DNA of 64,000 nucleotides from Alicyclobacillus kakegawensis NBRC 103104 (GCF_001552655.1 NZ_BCRP01000005.1:155289-219288); one strand, 5' to 3'; shown: positions 35,595 to 45,128, counted from the stretch's first letter. Numbers and translations: made by a program. Notes: a model not told the origin generated them from the sequence alone.

Positions 35595-36332
35595 ATGGCG
35601 TATCAGGAATGGCGAGACCCAACCGTGGCCCGGGCCTGGGACGCGCGGGGAAACGAGGCCAATCCCCTGCGTCCCTACCAGCTGGACGCGCTGGCATCCG
35701 TGCTGGCGTGCATCCTTCAGCCAGGCGAGTGGGTGATCGATCTCGGGTACGGATCGGGCAAGGTGGAGGCGTTTTTGTTTCCGCGCTTGCCTGAGGTACG
35801 TGTGCTCGGCGTCGACCGATCTGAGGCGATGATGGAATTGGCGCGCGAGCGGCTTGCGCCTTACGCAGACCGGTTTGTGTCGGTGACGCGCGATTTGCTC
35901 GACCTGGCGGGGTGGCATCCCCCGCAGGCGCGCTACGGGTGCGTGCTGGCCGTCCAGTCCCTGCACCACCTGCTGCACGAACAAATGCCGGGCGTGTACA
36001 AATGGGCGGCTGGCGTGCTGCGCCCGGGCGGCGTGTTCGCGCTGCTCGACCGGGTGCAGGTGGATGCCGCCGTGTGGGAGCCGATGCAGGCTCTCTGGTC
36101 ACACATGGACGCGCTGCATGATTCGGCCTGGGCCGCCCATGAAGGCGCAAGCTACGAGGAGCACCAACAGCGCGTGCAGGACCGGGGCGACCGGCCAGCC
36201 ACTGTGGAACAGCACCTGCAATGGCTGCGGGCCGCCGGCCTCGTCCCCGCACCGCTGTATGTCGTCGGCAACCGGGCACTGATTGTGGCGGTGAAAAAGG
36301 ATGAATCGGATTCAGCATCAAAGAACGGTTGA
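35595..36332 (+). CDS. Class I SAM-dependent methyltransferase
   Basis: A 245-residue methyltransferase: motif I VIDLGYGSGKVEAFLF, the acidic loop LGVDRSEAMMELA, and motif IV VLAVQSLHHLLHE, then LRPGGVFALLD. Substrate cannot be told. ATG at 35595 behind GAGGAA; the frame is open upstream but without a site. Between it and metY lie about 260 bp with no recognised element. Confidence 0.88.
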   Translation: MAYQEWRDPTVARAWDARGNEANPLRPYQLDALASVLACILQPGEWVIDLGYGSGKVEAFLFPRLPEVRVLGVDRSEAMMELARERLAPYADRFVSVTRDLLDLAGWHPPQARYGCVLAVQSLHHLLHEQMPGVYKWAAGVLRPGGVFALLDRVQVDAAVWEPMQALWSHMDALHDSAWAAHEGASYEEHQQRVQDRGDRPATVEQHLQWLRAAGLVPAPLYVVGNRALIVAVKKDESDSASKNG

Positions 36333-36386
36333 GGGAGGCTGATTGGCAAACCCAGTCTCGCTGCGCCCTAGCCGGGCAACGTGTCC

Positions 36387-36449
36387 GGGGGGCATTGCCG
36401 CAGGCCAAGTACTGATGCTTTGTTCCGTTGTAATACGGAACTGCCCCCC
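36387..36449. ncRNA. Possible compound stem-loop structure
   Basis: An outer stem GGGGGGCA (36387-36394) pairs with TGCCCCCC (36442-36449). Directly inside its 3' arm is a hairpin GTTCCGT-tgtaat-ACGGAAC (36422-36441). It lies between the methyltransferase stop and the end of the convergent symporter gene. It may be a terminator-like or structured RNA element. The rest of 36333-36607 shows nothing. Confidence 0.3.
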
Positions 36450-36607
36450 TCAGATTGGCATGGAGATAACGATCGGCATTGATTCATACGAGGAACGCTC
36501 ACCTTTAAGCACAAAAGCTCAAGGCACAACGAACCAAAGACGAAAGAGGGTTCAAGGCCGGCTACCTGACAGACTCATGACAGTTCGTTGCACACGCCTC
36601 ATGATGG

Positions 36608-38125
36608 TCAATCACCAGCCTGTTGCGCGACATTCCCCATTGCGTGTCGAGACTCCTGCGGGAAGGCTCCCATGTAAAACTCATTTAGATGCGTTCGTGG
36701 AACAGGTTTCGTCAGCAAACTCACCACTACGAAAACGGCTAGGTTGGCCAGTAAGGCTACAAACCCTGCATTCCAACCACCAATCGGATCGTGATTTGTG
36801 AGAACAAGGTAGGCCGTGACCAGCCACCCAGTGATAAGTCCGGCGAAAACTCCCTCTTTGGTCGCTCGGCGCCAGAACAGTCCACCTATCACCACGGCCG
36901 GGAAGAATTGTGAAATAAAATCATAAGCCACGAGCAAGATGGATACAATCAAGGAAGGAACTACCAGTGTAAGAATCAATGCGATAATGGTTAACGGGAA
37001 GACGAGCAGACGAGTCACCCAGTATACGGTTTCTTCACCCATGGACGGTCTTAGGGCTTGGAGCACATTTCGCGCCAAAAGACCAGATGATGTCATGATA
37101 ATTGGCCCTGCCGGAATGATGGCGGACAACATCGCCGCAACAGTAAAGAGAACCACGAACCACGCCGGAAATGTCTTCGTAGCCAACATCATAACAACGT
37201 TGTTGCCGTTGATTTGCTTCGATGTACCGAGGATCAACACCGCTGCAAATCCGATTGTGATGACTCCGACCTTTACCAGTTGATAAAATGGCATGAACAC
37301 GGCTTGCAATTTTAGTGTCCTTGGGCTCTTTGCGGTAAATGCTACACCAAACCACTGCGGCCACATCCATTGACCTATGCCATTGAGGATAACCGTCGTA
37401 ATCAACCATGCCACCCCAAGATGTTTAGAAACCCCCGGCAATACAAAGTAGGAAGGTATTTTCTGCACGAACTGGCTATACATGATTCCAAAAGAACCGA
37501 AGTAGTGGATGGGAATGACGACAAACAGGACACCAATCGAAATAAACATGAGCATGTCCTTAACCGTCGCCTGGAGGGCATTGCCGCGAATTCCTCCAAG
37601 GAACACTGCGAGCGCAAGAATTAGAAAACCAATCACGTCCGACCACAGATCAGAGATAGCACCGTTACCAATGACCTGAATGACTGCCGAAAGGCCAGTG
37701 ATGTTCAAATCGATGTAGGCAATCATAATAATGGCGCTGGTAAAGGCAACGAAAATCCCGAGTGTCTTGCTTTGATACCTACCCGCGATGAAATCTGATT
37801 GAGTGACATAGCGAAAGCGCCTACCAATCAGCCAAATGGTTGGCAACACGAAAAATCCAACAGCATAGGCCACGTCATTCAGAGCTACGTTGTAGAAGGC
37901 GGCGGCCCCATTTTTATACGCATACCCAGCTAGCCCTTCAAAGGTGAATGCCGTGTAGATCTCGCTGCCCAAGAGAAACCATACCAAGAAGGAACCCATT
38001 CTCCTACTATGCACAAGCCAGCCCTCGAGGTCCTTCGACTGTAACCTGCCCGAAAAAGCACCCAGCAAGGTGATGAGGAATACGATGAATAGACTTGATC
38101 CCAGAATGACAGTTGCCACAGACAT
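36608..38125 (-). CDS. Sodium:solute symporter (SSS family)
   Basis: A 505-residue transporter with about thirteen helices, SSS-family type, similar to those paired with DUF3311 (YhjB/YhjC-like) and to monocarboxylate permeases. Visible features: SRRMGSFLVWFLLGSEIYTAFTFEGLAG, YAYKNGAAAFYN, and YQSKTLGIF. ATG at 38125. It follows the DUF3311 gene by 6 bp. The segment is more A+T-rich than its surroundings, suggesting a separate acquisition. Confidence 0.92.
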   Translation of the reverse strand: MSVATVILGSSLFIVFLITLLGAFSGRLQSKDLEGWLVHSRRMGSFLVWFLLGSEIYTAFTFEGLAGYAYKNGAAAFYNVALNDVAYAVGFFVLPTIWLIGRRFRYVTQSDFIAGRYQSKTLGIFVAFTSAIIMIAYIDLNITGLSAVIQVIGNGAISDLWSDVIGFLILALAVFLGGIRGNALQATVKDMLMFISIGVLFVVIPIHYFGSFGIMYSQFVQKIPSYFVLPGVSKHLGVAWLITTVILNGIGQWMWPQWFGVAFTAKSPRTLKLQAVFMPFYQLVKVGVITIGFAAVLILGTSKQINGNNVVMMLATKTFPAWFVVLFTVAAMLSAIIPAGPIIMTSSGLLARNVLQALRPSMGEETVYWVTRLLVFPLTIIALILTLVVPSLIVSILLVAYDFISQFFPAVVIGGLFWRRATKEGVFAGLITGWLVTAYLVLTNHDPIGGWNAGFVALLANLAVFVVVSLLTKPVPRTHLNEFYMGAFPQESRHAMGNVAQQAGD

Positions 38126-38131
38126 GTTATT

Positions 38132-38365
38132 TCATCCCTTTTCCTGCTGATCGTATTCCAACTGTGGATTATGCCGAAGATCATACAAATACAGAGCACC
38201 GAGAATAAGTGGACTGAGTAAAGGTACTAAGACAAACCAGAAGTACAGCAACGGCATACCGAGCACAGTCGGTTTTACGTGATTCATACAAAGCGCGGTC
38301 ATTCCCACGTACAGAAAGACAATCAGAACCACGGTAACGAGCCACATCGCTATTACACGCTTCAT
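38132..38365 (-). CDS. DUF3311 small membrane protein, SSS partner
   Basis: A 77-residue protein with two helices, including PLLYFWFVLVPLLSPLILG, matching DUF3311. It is regularly encoded directly before SSS symporters and presumably acts as an accessory subunit. ATG at 38365 behind GGAGGAATAG; a second copy of GGAGGAAT sits 15 bp further upstream. Confidence 0.88.
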   Translation of the reverse strand: MKRVIAMWLVTVVLIVFLYVGMTALCMNHVKPTVLGMPLLYFWFVLVPLLSPLILGALYLYDLRHNPQLEYDQQEKG

Positions 38366-39347
38366 TGACTATTCCTCCGATTATTCCTCCGCGTTTTATC
38401 TGAGCTGATGACGAGATGGACGTCAACGTATTGTGGCTGCATCCTTGGATTGCAGAGATATCCATAGAGGCAACAAATTCATGCCAAATCGGGATACATC
38501 AAGACAGGATTGCGGAATGCATAGTAAACAAATAGGATATTTAGGGTTTACGATCAGAAAGTATATGATATTTATTTACTTTCGTCAATAACCTCTTAGG
38601 TTATTTCGAACCTGACATGGACAGTTGAAGTTGTGTCTGTAAAAAGGGATGGTACACAAAATGAGCCCTCCGCCCCTCTTGGATAGAATGTGGGATGCGC
38701 TATGGCTGGTGTTGGGAGCGGATGACCAGCCGGATGAAAGCACTGGCCAGGTGCAGGCCAGCGCTGGCGACCTGAGAAGTCTTACGGAGCGGACAGACGC
38801 TCACTCCCCACGGATGGGTCTCCAATCCTCCAGCGCCACAGGCCCTTGAGGACGAATAAACAGGTGACATTATTCAGATTTATAGAGATGAAAGCCTGCT
38901 ATACCGCACTGCTGAATTAATTTTGATTCCGCCATGGTTCCACCAGCAAATATCAAGTCATCCTCGCATTCCCTTGAGCCCCTCAATTTCGTGAGACTTC
39001 CTCCTCCATCCTCGGTCTTCACACGAATATCGAAATCCCGTAACTGCAGGAAGCCGAGAGCTGTGCATCAGAACAATACAGGTTTCCATTTTCCACGGGA
39101 ATAAATGAGTCTTTCGTTGCTCATGACGGCGGACGGATCTTGTGCGTATCAACAACGGCTTCACATCCGCGCGAGCATTGATGCAGATTCCCTAAAAATG
39201 TCGTATAAGACTCCTTCGATCATGCACCCGATCGTGCCTCACCTGCCTGCCGTGCTATGTGTGCACATACTTCTCTGCGCTTCCTACAATGACACAAAAC
39301 CACACGCAACTGTTTGCTACATGACCCGTCTCCAGACAACCTCCCCC
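38366..39347. other. Long A+T-richer region without a supported gene
   Basis: About 1 kb between the DUF3311 gene and the promoter of the next TetR operon. A 66-codon frame at 38649-38849 (+) and a 68-codon frame at 38958-39164 (-) have no ribosome site and no recognised product. No transposase remnant or terminal inverted repeat was noticed. The segment may be a decayed insertion. Confidence 0.5.
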
Positions 39348-39376
39348 TTGACTCCCCACCTCCAACCCGCTATCAT
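39348..39376 (+). promoter_or_regulatory. SigA promoter of TetR-ABC export operon
   Basis: TTGACT at 39348-39353, 17-bp spacer, TATCAT at 39371-39376. The expected start is near 39383, inside the dyad at 39381-39398. Confidence 0.7.
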
Positions 39377-39380
39377 CTCT

Positions 39381-39398
39381 CGTGACCACATGGTCACG
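39381..39398. promoter_or_regulatory. TetR operator dyad at the transcription start
   Basis: CGTGACC-acat-GGTCACG: perfect 7-bp arms with a 4-bp centre, starting 5 bp after the -10 box. It is well placed for autorepression by the TetR protein encoded from 39513. Confidence 0.65.
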
Positions 39399-39512
39399 GC
39401 AGCTGCATCATCACCCTTTTGCAGGTCAGACCATCGGCCGCCGGCCATCGCCCTCGTGACCGAGCCAGGCCTGGTCCAGGCCGCAACCCATCCAGAACTG
39501 GAGGTGACACGT

Positions 39513-40160
39513 GTGCCCTCTCCGCAGTTTTTGAACCTACCCATGGAGAAACAAGGGCAGATTGTCCAGGCGAGTCTCCGAGAGTTCGCGGAGAACGGGT
39601 ATGACCGGGCTTCGACCAACCGCATCGTGGAGCAGGCCAGGATTTCCAAGGGAGTGCTGTTCAAGTACTTCGACGACAAAGAATCCCTGTTCCTGTATGT
39701 TGTGGAGATTGCGCTCAAAGCTTATGTCGATGCGTTTCCTGCAGAGGACGCGACATCCTTCGACGATCCGTTTCATTGGTTGAAGGAAGTCACCATGCGC
39801 AAAATCCGATTCAGCCAAAAGCACCCACTCATCTATCGGTTTTTGGCGCGAATAGCCAAAGAACCGGAACACCCTGTATACGCGAAGGTGATGGACGCCA
39901 TCACCGCCACGACGCAGCAATATATGGCCCAGATCGCGGCGCTGCTCCCTCCGGGCAAGCTGCGCGACGGACTGCGGTGGGAACAGATCTTCTTCATCGT
40001 TGAATGCATGACGCGAGGGTTTCGGGAGGCGTACATCAGCCAAATTCCGGACGCAGTGGATGAGAACTTCGAGGCATCCTTTCAGCGGCTGCACGACGAG
40101 CTGGACGTGTACCTGGACATCATCAAGCGCGGTGTATACAAGGAGGTCCATCAACAGTGA
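39513..40160 (+). CDS. TetR-family regulator of the downstream ABC exporter
   Basis: A 215-residue TetR protein: QIVQASLREFAENGYDRAS, then TNRIVEQARISKGVLFKYF for the helix-turn-helix. The C-terminal domain is of the YcdC/AcrR kind. GTG at 39513 with GGAGGTGA 5 bp upstream. The frame is open for a further 400 bp, but that stretch contains the promoter and operator, so the long form is rejected. It overlaps the ATPase gene by GTGA. Confidence 0.88.
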   Translation: MPSPQFLNLPMEKQGQIVQASLREFAENGYDRASTNRIVEQARISKGVLFKYFDDKESLFLYVVEIALKAYVDAFPAEDATSFDDPFHWLKEVTMRKIRFSQKHPLIYRFLARIAKEPEHPVYAKVMDAITATTQQYMAQIAALLPPGKLRDGLRWEQIFFIVECMTRGFREAYISQIPDAVDENFEASFQRLHDELDVYLDIIKRGVYKEVHQQ

Positions 40161-41041
40161 TACGTCTCCGCCAAGTCACCAAGAGATTTCGCAGTGGCCG
40201 GGGCATCTTCGACCTGTCCCTCGACATCCAAAAGGGGGAGGTCTTTGGCTACCTGGGACCGAACGGGGCGGGAAAGTCCACGACCCTCCGCATCCTCATG
40301 GGATTTCTCCGTCCGGATTCCGGCGCCGCCACCGTTGGCCAGCATGATTGTTGGCAGGAAGCGACGCGGGTACATGAGATGGTTGGATACCTGCCCGGCG
40401 AGTTGAGCTTCATGGAAGGTATGAACGGGATGAGGTTTCTGCGTCTGCTTGGAGGGATGAGGAAACTCCAGGATGTGACGCGACGAGACGAACTCATAGA
40501 GCGGTTTGAACTCGACGTCCGCATGCCGATTCCAAAAATGTCAAAGGGGACGAAACAAAAACTGGGCATCGTGGCTGCCTTCATGCACCGACCTGAAGTC
40601 TTGATCCTGGATGAGCCGACATCCGGGCTGGATCCGCTGATGCAACAGCGGTTTCTGGAACTGGTTGAGGAGGACAAGCGGCGGGGCGCCACCGTCTTGC
40701 TGTCCTCGCACCTGTTTCCGGAAGTGGAGCGCGTCTGCGACAGGGTCGGCATCCTCAAGGACGGGCGGATTGTCGCCGTGGAAGACGTGAAAGACCTGCG
40801 CGCCCACCAACGCAGGGTGTTCACGGTGCAGCTGGCGGGCCGGGAAGACGTGCAGAAGCTGCAGAGAACGGGATGTCGAATCGTGCAAACGCGAGGCGAC
40901 GAAATCGACATCGAGGTGCGAGGGGATTACAACCGCTTCGTCAAAGCCCTGTCCCAGTGCGACGTCACAGGCATGACCACCCGGGATTTGGGATTGGAGG
41001 AGATCTTCATGCACTATTACGCTGGACAGGAGGCGTTATAA
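40157..41041 (+). CDS. ABC-2 exporter ATPase
   Basis: A 294-residue ATPase of the drug/antibiotic-export type: Walker A GPNGAGKST, Q-loop YLPGEL, signature MSKGTKQKLG (a variant of LSGGQ), Walker B VLILDEPTSGLDP, and SSHLFPEVERVCDR. A C-terminal accessory domain of about 80 residues follows. GTG start within the TetR stop. It is the middle gene of the TetR-ATPase-permease operon. Substrate unknown. Confidence 0.92.
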   Translation: MIRLRQVTKRFRSGRGIFDLSLDIQKGEVFGYLGPNGAGKSTTLRILMGFLRPDSGAATVGQHDCWQEATRVHEMVGYLPGELSFMEGMNGMRFLRLLGGMRKLQDVTRRDELIERFELDVRMPIPKMSKGTKQKLGIVAAFMHRPEVLILDEPTSGLDPLMQQRFLELVEEDKRRGATVLLSSHLFPEVERVCDRVGILKDGRIVAVEDVKDLRAHQRRVFTVQLAGREDVQKLQRTGCRIVQTRGDEIDIEVRGDYNRFVKALSQCDVTGMTTRDLGLEEIFMHYYAGQEAL

Positions 41042-41848
41042 GTGAGCGCGGCTCTTTTCCGAACCACCCTGAAGATCCATACGCCTACAATCCTGAGTTA
41101 CGCACTGGGCACGAGCGTCTATCTGTGGCTCTTTATCGGCGTGTATCCGTCGCTGGCCAAGTCGTCGGCGCTCAACTCCCTGTTGCAAAGTTTGCCGCCC
41201 GGGATGCTGCAGGTCATCGGGTACCAATCCGGCGTCTCGCAAGTGGGAGACTTCCTCGCGGGCGAATTTTACGGACTCATCTACTTGATTATCCTCGCCA
41301 TCTATACCGTGACGACAGCCACCAAACTCATGGCGCGCAGTGTAGACAACGGATCGATGGCGTATCTGTTGTCGACACCGGTCTCGCGAACCAGGGTGGC
41401 CTTGACTGAGGCCGCTGTGTTGGCCGTCGGCATCGTGGTCATCGGCGGTGTGAGCACCCTCGCCGGCATCCTGGGAGTGGATTGGCTCGTCGCCAGCCCC
41501 AACCTGAACGTCCGGCACTTTGTCGAAATGAACATCGTAGGCGTTCTGCTCTTCTGCGTGATTGCGGGCTATTGCTTCCTCTTCTCCAGCCTCGCCCGGG
41601 ATGAACGCACCGCCGCCGGCATGTCCGCGGGCCTCACGATGGTGTTCTTTGCGTTCAAGATGGTCAGTGCCCTGGGCGACCACGTGTCCCGGCTCAAGTA
41701 CCTGTCCGTGTTCACGGTCTTCCAGCCGCAGGACCTGATTCACGGGCGTGGTCCCGTTGTCTCCACCTCACTCTGGCTCGCCCTCGCAGCCGCGGCGCTG
41801 TTTGCCGCCGCCGTCGCTGGCTTCCGCCGGCGAGAGATGTCGCTGTAG
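41042..41848 (+). CDS. ABC-2 type permease
   Basis: A 268-residue membrane protein with six helices, typical of the permease in NatAB-like exporters. Notable is SMAYLLSTPVSRTRVALTEA, the conserved amphipathic segment after helix 2. GTG start directly after the ATPase stop, behind GGAGG. It ends 8 bp from the convergent sfsA stop. Confidence 0.88.
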   Translation: MSAALFRTTLKIHTPTILSYALGTSVYLWLFIGVYPSLAKSSALNSLLQSLPPGMLQVIGYQSGVSQVGDFLAGEFYGLIYLIILAIYTVTTATKLMARSVDNGSMAYLLSTPVSRTRVALTEAAVLAVGIVVIGGVSTLAGILGVDWLVASPNLNVRHFVEMNIVGVLLFCVIAGYCFLFSSLARDERTAAGMSAGLTMVFFAFKMVSALGDHVSRLKYLSVFTVFQPQDLIHGRGPVVSTSLWLALAAAALFAAAVAGFRRREMSL

Positions 41849-41856
41849 GTGACGAA

Positions 41857-42657
41857 TCAAGTGAGCTGCACAGGCACGGGGTCGCCCAGCTGAAGCCGGT
41901 CGGCCTCGACCCGGCATCCGTAGGCCAGGACACGAACCCCGTGCCGCGCGGCAAATTCCAGGGCCTCCGCGAATTTCGCGTCCATCTCCCGATTGGGTGC
42001 GAACGCCCGGGCGTCCTGCCTTTGAATCAGGAAGAAGACGGTCCCCTCGTAGCCGTTTCGGACCGCGTCGACCAGTTCATAGATGTGCCTAGTCCCCCTG
42101 TCCGTCGGCGCATCCGGAAACTTGGCCACACCGTCGGCGACGAGGGTGACGCCCTTCACCTCGATGAACCCGCGCGCCCGGGGCGACTCGTAGGAGATGT
42201 CAAACCGGGACTGCCCGTACCGCACCTCTCGCGTCACGCCAGACGCGGTCCCGAACTCCGCCAGCTGCCCGGCCATAAGCGCCTCACTGACCACCCGGTT
42301 GGGCGCTTGCGAGTCCACATTCACCCACTGCTTCCCCGCGCGTACGGCAATGACCGAGTACCGGGTCCTGCGGCCGGATCGATCCGCTGCTTCCAGCGCC
42401 ACTGTCCGGCCCGGTACGAACAACTCCCGCAGCCGTCCGGTGTTCTTGACGTGCACCCGCTCGACCTGCCCGTCCACACGAACGCGGGCCAGGAAGCGGT
42501 TCATCCGCTCCACCCACTCACCGTACACGACGCTGCCATAGATCACCGAATCGGCCTCCCCAATCATCAAATCGAGTTGCGCGCGGCCCGGCCGGGGGGC
42601 TAACGTACCTCGCGACGACGGCAAGCCTTTCGGAAGGACGCGTCGGGGGAGAATCAT
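41857..42657 (-). CDS. sfsA: SfsA-family protein
   Basis: A 266-residue SfsA homologue (sugar fermentation stimulation protein, a nuclease-fold protein of unclear role). Signatures: VHVKNTGRLRELFVPGRTV, WVNVDSQAPNRVV, FIEVKGVTLV, FPDAPTDRGTRHI and AFAPNREMDAKFAEAL. The first 30 residues are an Arg/Pro-rich extension; the core begins near MIGEADSVIYG. ATG at 42657 overlaps the TetR stop (ATGA), placing it at the tail of the ABC-TetR operon. Confidence 0.92.
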   Translation of the reverse strand: MILPRRVLPKGLPSSRGTLAPRPGRAQLDLMIGEADSVIYGSVVYGEWVERMNRFLARVRVDGQVERVHVKNTGRLRELFVPGRTVALEAADRSGRRTRYSVIAVRAGKQWVNVDSQAPNRVVSEALMAGQLAEFGTASGVTREVRYGQSRFDISYESPRARGFIEVKGVTLVADGVAKFPDAPTDRGTRHIYELVDAVRNGYEGTVFFLIQRQDARAFAPNREMDAKFAEALEFAARHGVRVLAYGCRVEADRLQLGDPVPVQLT

Positions 42658-43319
42658 TCCTTCCTCGGCGCCAATCCGTGCATGATGAAATTCACCACAC
42701 GCTCAATCTCTTCCTGATCGTTCCAATCATGCTCCGGAAAGAGATAGCAGCGCGTGAAAATGTAGCCCATAATGGCGGACACACTCATTCGCAGAAGAGC
42801 GAACGGGGGCATTTCGATGAGATCCCCGCGGGACTGAAAATGCGTGATGATGCGCTTCAGGCGCTCGCCGACCTGGGGGAACAGCTGCTCCTTGAACTGG
42901 CTTTGCAGCTCGGGATGAAACGGGATCTCATGCAGCATGATCTTCACAATCGGCGCGTGTTTGACAACAAACTCCAACCTGTTGCGCATCATCGCCCGCA
43001 GAAAGTCCTCAAACCGCTCGTATTCCGTATCCAGGACTTGGTGCAAATCGCGAAGCACGAACGGCGCGACGAGCTTCGACATCACAGGCGCGATTATGGA
43101 CAAGAGGAGGTCTTTCTTCGTTTTGTAGTGACGGAAAATCGTGCCCTCCGCCACACCGGCTCGCTGGGCGATCTCGCTTGTCGACGTCGACGCGTACCCT
43201 TTGTCCGCAAAAATGTCCACGGCGGCCTGAATGATTTTGATCTGCTTTTCCGTCATCTTCTCTTCTTCATCGGTGAGACGAAGCAGGGAAGACAGCCACT
43301 GTTCCATCTCCTCAGCCAT
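42654..43319 (-). CDS. TetR-family regulator of the ABC exporter operon
   Basis: A 221-residue TetR protein: IKIIQAAVDIFADKGYAST and then IAQRAGVAEGTIFRHYKTKKDLL. The C-terminal part matches the TetR_C_33-like exporter regulators. ATG at 43319 with GGGGGTG upstream. It is third in the operon ATPase-permease-tetR-sfsA. The likely operator is the 18-bp dyad at 45129-45146. Confidence 0.9.
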   Translation of the reverse strand: MAEEMEQWLSSLLRLTDEEEKMTEKQIKIIQAAVDIFADKGYASTSTSEIAQRAGVAEGTIFRHYKTKKDLLLSIIAPVMSKLVAPFVLRDLHQVLDTEYERFEDFLRAMMRNRLEFVVKHAPIVKIMLHEIPFHPELQSQFKEQLFPQVGERLKRIITHFQSRGDLIEMPPFALLRMSVSAIMGYIFTRCYLFPEHDWNDQEEIERVVNFIMHGLAPRKE

Positions 43320-43339
43320 GGCTTCACCCCCATCACCGG

Positions 43340-44368
43340 CTACACGTGCCGATACTTGCGCAACGTCAACACGTTCAGCACCATGAAAACGAGCGAGAAC
43401 GCCAGCAGTACGGCCAAATCCATCACGATGTCAGTAAACCCTTTGCCCCGAATCATCACGTTTCGCATGGCGTCTGCGCCGTAGTAGAGGGGCATGATCT
43501 TGCTCAGCCAACGGAGCCACACCGCCATGGTATCAATGTTGAACAGCCCAGAAAAGAACACCTGCGGTACGATGACCAGCGGGATGAACTGCATCATTTG
43601 AAACTCAGAGTTGGCGAACGACGATAGAAACGTCCCCAGCGTCAGCGCGGTGATAGACAAAAGCAGGGTGATCAACAACAGGTTGATGAGCCTTCCATTC
43701 ATCATCATGCCCAGGATGTCGACACAAAACCATGCTATCAGAATGGCCTGGATGGTGGTGAACAACCCAAATCCGGCGACGTAGCCCGCCACGATTTCCC
43801 AACGCCGAATCGGCGTGGCCACGAGGCGCTGGAGTGTGCCCGTGGTGCGCTCCTTCAGGAAGGAGATCCCCGCAACCAGAAAGACAAAGAAGAACGCGAA
43901 GAAACCAATGAGAACAGGGCCGAAGTTGTCAAAGGATGACATATTGGCCGATCCGTACAGATACGTGATTTTGGGCTGGATGCCGGTTGGGCCGCGCGAG
44001 GAGGCCTCGGCCATTTGTTGAAGGTCGAGGAGAATCGCCTTGTTCTTGGACGGATCGCTGCCTTCCAAAACGACAGCGGGCCTTCCGTCTTGCCAGCTGA
44101 TGTAGGCGTCGATGGTCTGCGTCTTCAATGCCTCAAGCGCGCTGTTCGTTGACGAATACGAAACCAGGCTCACGTCCTCATGGGCCAGGCGCTGCGTCAC
44201 CATCGCCGGCACATCGACGGTGCCGATTTTGGGCTTGTAGGTGTTGCCGTTGAAAACGAGAGAAACAAGGGTCAGAATCAGGATGGGCGCCACCAGCATC
44301 AGCATCAGGGTCCGTTTGTCATGCAGGAATTGACGCCAAATCCGGACAACCAGGGCGCAAACCCTCAT
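43340..44368 (-). CDS. ABC-2 type permease (YhgE/NodJ-like)
   Basis: A 342-residue exporter permease: one N-terminal helix, an external domain of about 130 residues with GSDPSKNKAILLDLQQMAEASS, then five C-terminal helices, including the ABC-2 signature ERTTGTLQRLVATPIRRWEIV. ATG overlaps the ATPase stop (ATGA). Together they form a two-component exporter of unknown substrate. Confidence 0.92.
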   Translation of the reverse strand: MRVCALVVRIWRQFLHDKRTLMLMLVAPILILTLVSLVFNGNTYKPKIGTVDVPAMVTQRLAHEDVSLVSYSSTNSALEALKTQTIDAYISWQDGRPAVVLEGSDPSKNKAILLDLQQMAEASSRGPTGIQPKITYLYGSANMSSFDNFGPVLIGFFAFFFVFLVAGISFLKERTTGTLQRLVATPIRRWEIVAGYVAGFGLFTTIQAILIAWFCVDILGMMMNGRLINLLLITLLLSITALTLGTFLSSFANSEFQMMQFIPLVIVPQVFFSGLFNIDTMAVWLRWLSKIMPLYYGADAMRNVMIRGKGFTDIVMDLAVLLAFSLVFMVLNVLTLRKYRHV

Positions 44369-45111
44369 CCCCGAACACCTCCAAAGGCGAGGAACGCCTC
44401 TTCAATTGTCGTGACGTTGGCGTTTGCCTTCAGCTCACCTGGTGTGCCGACGGCAATCAGCCGTCCGTCCCGCAGCATACCCAGACGATGACATTTCTCC
44501 GCCTCGTCCATGACATGGGTTGTGACCAAGATGGTCGTTCCGGATTGACTCATGTCCCGCAATTCATTCCAGATGGACACGCGCAAGGCGGGATCGATGC
44601 CAACCGTCGGCTCGTCCAAAATGAGAATCCGCGGCCGATGGAGCATCGCGATGGCCAGGGACAGCCGTCGTTTCATCCCGCCAGAATACGTCGACACCCG
44701 CTTTTTCATGGAATCGGTGAGGTGGACAAGCTCCATGACTTCCTCGATTCGACGCCTGCGTCCCCTGCCCCTCAGGCCGAACAAGGATGCGAAAAAGTCC
44801 AGATTCTCTTTCGCGGTAAGCTCTGCGTACAGCGCGTCCGATTGCGCCATATATCCGATTTTCCCCAACATGTCGAGCCGGGGCATCTGTACCCCGCCGA
44901 CGACCACCGTTCCACTCGTAGGCCGATCGATTCCAGCCATGAGCTTGACCAGCGTCGTCTTTCCCGATCCGCTGGGGCCCAACAGCCCGAATATCTCTGC
45001 GGGCTTGACTTCAAAATGGATGTCTTGCAGCACCAGCCTCTTGCCAAACTTGCGGTCCACGTGGCTGACTTGGATTCCCCATCCTTCTTCGCGGCTCCCT
45101 TTGCCGAGCAT
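44365..45111 (-). CDS. ABC-2 exporter ATPase
   Basis: A 248-residue ATPase: Walker A GPSGSGKTT, Q-loop YMAQSDALYAELT, signature YSGGMKRRLSLAIAML, Walker B ILILDEPTVGIDPALR, H-loop THVMDEAEKC. ATG at 45111 is preferred; the in-frame GTG at 45141 lies inside the operator dyad and has no ribosome site. First gene of the operon. Confidence 0.93.
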   Translation of the reverse strand: MLGKGSREEGWGIQVSHVDRKFGKRLVLQDIHFEVKPAEIFGLLGPSGSGKTTLVKLMAGIDRPTSGTVVVGGVQMPRLDMLGKIGYMAQSDALYAELTAKENLDFFASLFGLRGRGRRRRIEEVMELVHLTDSMKKRVSTYSGGMKRRLSLAIAMLHRPRILILDEPTVGIDPALRVSIWNELRDMSQSGTTILVTTHVMDEAEKCHRLGMLRDGRLIAVGTPGELKANANVTTIEEAFLAFGGVRG

Positions 45112-45128
45112 ATCATCCGCCCCTTTAA

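Noticed and set aside
38649..38849. 66-codon frame in the gene-poor region
   Set aside because: No ribosome site, no homology that I recognise, and codon use unlike neighbours.
39105..39512. N-terminal extension of the TetR protein
   Set aside because: The stretch contains the promoter and operator, and GGAGGTGA points to the GTG at 39513.
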